64,000 bases of DNA from Platycnemis pennipes. Taxonomy: Eukaryota; Arthropoda; Insecta; Odonata; Platycnemididae. The stretch spans positions 7,409,915-7,473,914 of the forward strand of contig OW121846.1 in assembly GCA_933228895.1 (NCBI GenBank). The letters run 5' to 3'. The notes beneath the pieces are model-generated. The model worked only from the letters and a program-made list of their open reading frames with translations. It was not told where the DNA came from and searched no databases. The position numbers and the translations under genes were made by a program. This document shows positions 61,801 to 64,000 of this stretch, one piece after another. Position 1 is the first letter of the stretch. Every line of letters starts with the position of its first letter.

Positions 61801-63765
61801 TTAGCGTGTATTTCACGTAAACAAGATTGTAGATAATTTCAGAAAAAATATATGTTATTTACTTGCTATGTGAATATCCAGATTTTCAAACATTTGACGT
61901 AAATATGACTAAAATTTGTTAAAATATAACGTGTTTCACTGTTTTTAGGGATTTACAATGTGAAAAAAAGAGTGAAGATAATTTCAGAAACATTTCTATT
62001 TTCCCTATGAGACATTAATATCTGAATTCACTTCACTTTTCCGTTATAATCCCTCACATATGTAGAAATTTATCGTGTTCTCTATATCTAGGAAATTGGT
62101 ACACGAATAAAAATATGCAGATAACCTCAGAACCTTTTTTGTTTTGTTGACTTGCGCTTGTATTTCTAGATTTCATATATTTTTCTGTATTAAACCATGT
62201 CTTTATTTCAATTTAGGCTGCTTCACTGTTTCTTGGTAATTATTTTACGATACAAATTGTGCAGATAAAATTGTGTTTTTTACTTTCGCTTTTTATTTCA
62301 AGTTTCCGAATATATTCCGTTATAATACCTAACAATAGCTCTAATTAAGAGTGTTTAACTTTTTCTATGGAATTAATTTGACGAATAAGCGAGTGATGAT
62401 AATTTCAGAAGAATTTTTGTGTTCTTGTCTTGCGGTGAGAATTTCATGATAACTAATCCTTTACGTTGTAATACCTCAAAATTGTTCAGATGTAGCTTGT
62501 TCAATGATTTAACGATTTATTTCAAGAAAATAGAGTGGAGATATTTTCAGAGGCATTTCTTTTCTTGAGTTGAGCTGAGTACATAGATTTCCAATGATTG
62601 TCCATTGTATCCCTCAAATTTGTTCAAATAAGGCGGGGGTTACTGTTACTAAGGAATTATTTCCCGAAAAATAAATGTGCATATATTTTCATTGCCAAAT
62701 AATATTTTTGACTTGCGGTGTGAATATCCAGATTTTCAATCTTTTTCCGATGAAATTTAGTGAGTTTCACAGTTTCTAGGGTTATAATTCATGAAAAGAA
62801 GTGTGCAGATAATTTCAGAAGCATTATTGTATTCTTGACTTTGGCGGGAAATTTCTGTATTTACAATTCTTTACCATTAAAATTCCTCCCATTTGTTCAA
62901 ATTTTGTGTGTTTCACTGCATTCCTCCAATAATTTAACGAAAAAATATAGTAGATTTTTTTTGTTCCCTACTTCGCTGTGAATTTCCTGATTTCCAATCA
63001 TTACCTAAAAATCCCTCACATTTGTTGACATTTCACGTGATTTCTTTTTCTAGGGATTAATTTGATGAAAAAAGTGGTAAAGATAATTTCAGAAATAATT
63101 TTGTTTTCGATATGAGCTGTAAACTACTGAATTTACAAATTTTTTCCGTTATAATCCCTCACCTATGTAGACATTTATCGTGTTCTCTATATCTAGGCAA
63201 TTGCTTCAAGAATAGAAGAAGTGCAGATAACTTCAGAACCATTTGTGTTCTTGAATTGCGCTGTGAATTTCCAGATTTTCAATTGTTTAACGTTAAAATC
63301 CCTCACATTTGTTGAAATTTCACGTGTTTTGCTGAGTCTTGGAATTGCTTGGATGCAGATCATTTCAGAAATATTTTTCTTTCGATATGAAGTGTACATT
63401 TCTGAATTTACAACACATTTTCGTTATAAACCCTCACCTATGTAGAAATATAGGAAATTGCTACACGAATAAAAATTAGCAGATGACTTAAGAACCACTC
63501 TCGTGTTCTTGTCATTAGCATCTATTTTCCAAATTTCATATCTCTTTCCGTAATAATCCTTAACCTTTGTTCAAATTTAGGCTGCTTCACTGTTTCTTTG
63601 TAATTATTTTTCAAAAACAAAAGTGCAGATAAATTAAAATAAATTTGTGCTCTTGACTTTCGCTGTGAATTTCTTCATTTAGAAAATGATGTACAGAATA
63701 TGTATATTTCGTTATAATCACTCACATTAGTTATAATTTTTTGTGTTTTAATTTTTCTTTGGAAA
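58894..63765. repeat. 4.87-kb satellite HOR unit B (no transposon)
   Basis: This is the next tandem copy of the 48079-58893 unit without the insertion: 4,872 bp, about 34 monomers. It matches the left part at offset 10,815 and the right part at 4,872. No gene is present. Confidence 0.88.
61836..61837. other. Empty transposon target site
   Basis: The orthologous position in the neighbouring HOR copy reads gtagataatttcagaa with a single AT, at offset 10,815 from the left flank. It defines the exact insertion ends and the 2-bp duplication. Confidence 0.85.
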
Positions 63766-64000
63766 TATTTGACGAAAAAGTAAATGATGAAAATATCTGA
63801 GGCATTTTTGTGTTCCTATCTTGCAGTGTGAATTTCTAGATAATGCAAATTTTTCGTTACAATCCATCCAATTTGTTTAAATTTTGCTCTTTCAATGTTT
63901 TTAGGGATTTATTTCAACAATATAAAGTAGGGATATTTTAAGAATCATTTTTTTTATCGTGACGTGGGCTGTGAATGTACAGATTTCCAAACTTTTCCGT
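63766..64000. repeat. Start of a third 4.87-kb satellite unit, cut by the window end
   Basis: It begins with tatttgacgaaaaagtaaatg and follows 58894 onward at offset 4,872 up to the last base. The array evidently continues beyond the window. Confidence 0.85.

Noticed and set aside
1..64000. Telomere repeats, tRNA or rRNA genes, or a CENP-B box
   Set aside because: No run of TTAGG or TTAGGG, no tRNA-like cloverleaf and no rRNA word was noticed, and no monomer contains a CENP-B-box-like ttcg....cggg word. Reading by eye could miss a degenerate case.

Overview
The window is eukaryotic, most likely animal and plausibly arthropod. It has no operons, ribosome binding sites or dense coding. About 58 kb is AT-rich, head-to-tail satellite DNA, and the only real genes sit in a 5.94-kb cut-and-paste DNA transposon with GT-AG introns and AATAAA signals. 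The arthropod guess rests on the resemblance of the two transposon proteins to THAP/DDE and SWIM-YqaJ proteins that are common in insects and other arthropods. The species cannot be named from this sequence.

Satellite (1-51022 and 56963-64000). The basic monomer is about 126-146 bp, usually near 145. It is recognised by an ordered series of short words: a cagataatttcag-type word, a ttcttgacttgcgctgtgaatt-type block, a ttccgttataatccctcaca-type block, tttgttcaaat, and tctagggatttatttca. Neighbouring monomers differ a lot, but long strings of monomers recur almost unchanged. The array is therefore organised as nested higher-order repeats (HORs). From left to right they are: a 10.56-kb core (1-10560) repeated at an exact 13,292-bp offset (13293-23851); a 5.85-kb unit (23852-29701); two 9.15/9.23-kb units (29702-38847 and 38848-48078); and a 4.87-kb unit in two and a bit copies (48079-58893 with the transposon inside, 58894-63765, and 63766 to the window end). 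The units share modules and look like products of repeated unequal exchange. Several exchange scars are visible: 83-bp and about 514-bp in-register deletions, a filler junction near 28.3 kb, and a 59-bp inverted-repeat island present three times.

Transposon (51023-56962). The ends are 12-bp perfect terminal inverted repeats (agagtatttgca) flanked by a 2-bp AT duplication. The neighbouring HOR copy keeps the empty site at 61836-61837. Inside are two convergent, apparently intact genes. One is a two-exon THAP zinc-finger/DDE transposase of 548 aa on the + strand. The other is a three-exon SWIM zinc-finger/YqaJ-exonuclease protein of 434 aa on the - strand. This gene pair, the short TIRs and the 2-bp AT duplication fit the ISL2EU group, a relative of PIF/Harbinger. 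The transposase would bind the ends and cut and rejoin DNA. The nuclease is the group's usual accessory protein, with a role that is not established. The two genes share a short 3' region with overlapping poly(A) signals in both directions, and each has a CRE-like motif about 130 bp upstream of its start codon.

The satellite contains no supportable host gene. Its many short reading frames are by-products of the repeats. Percent identities were not computed; statements of near-identity rest on constant offsets and line-by-line comparison at many points.
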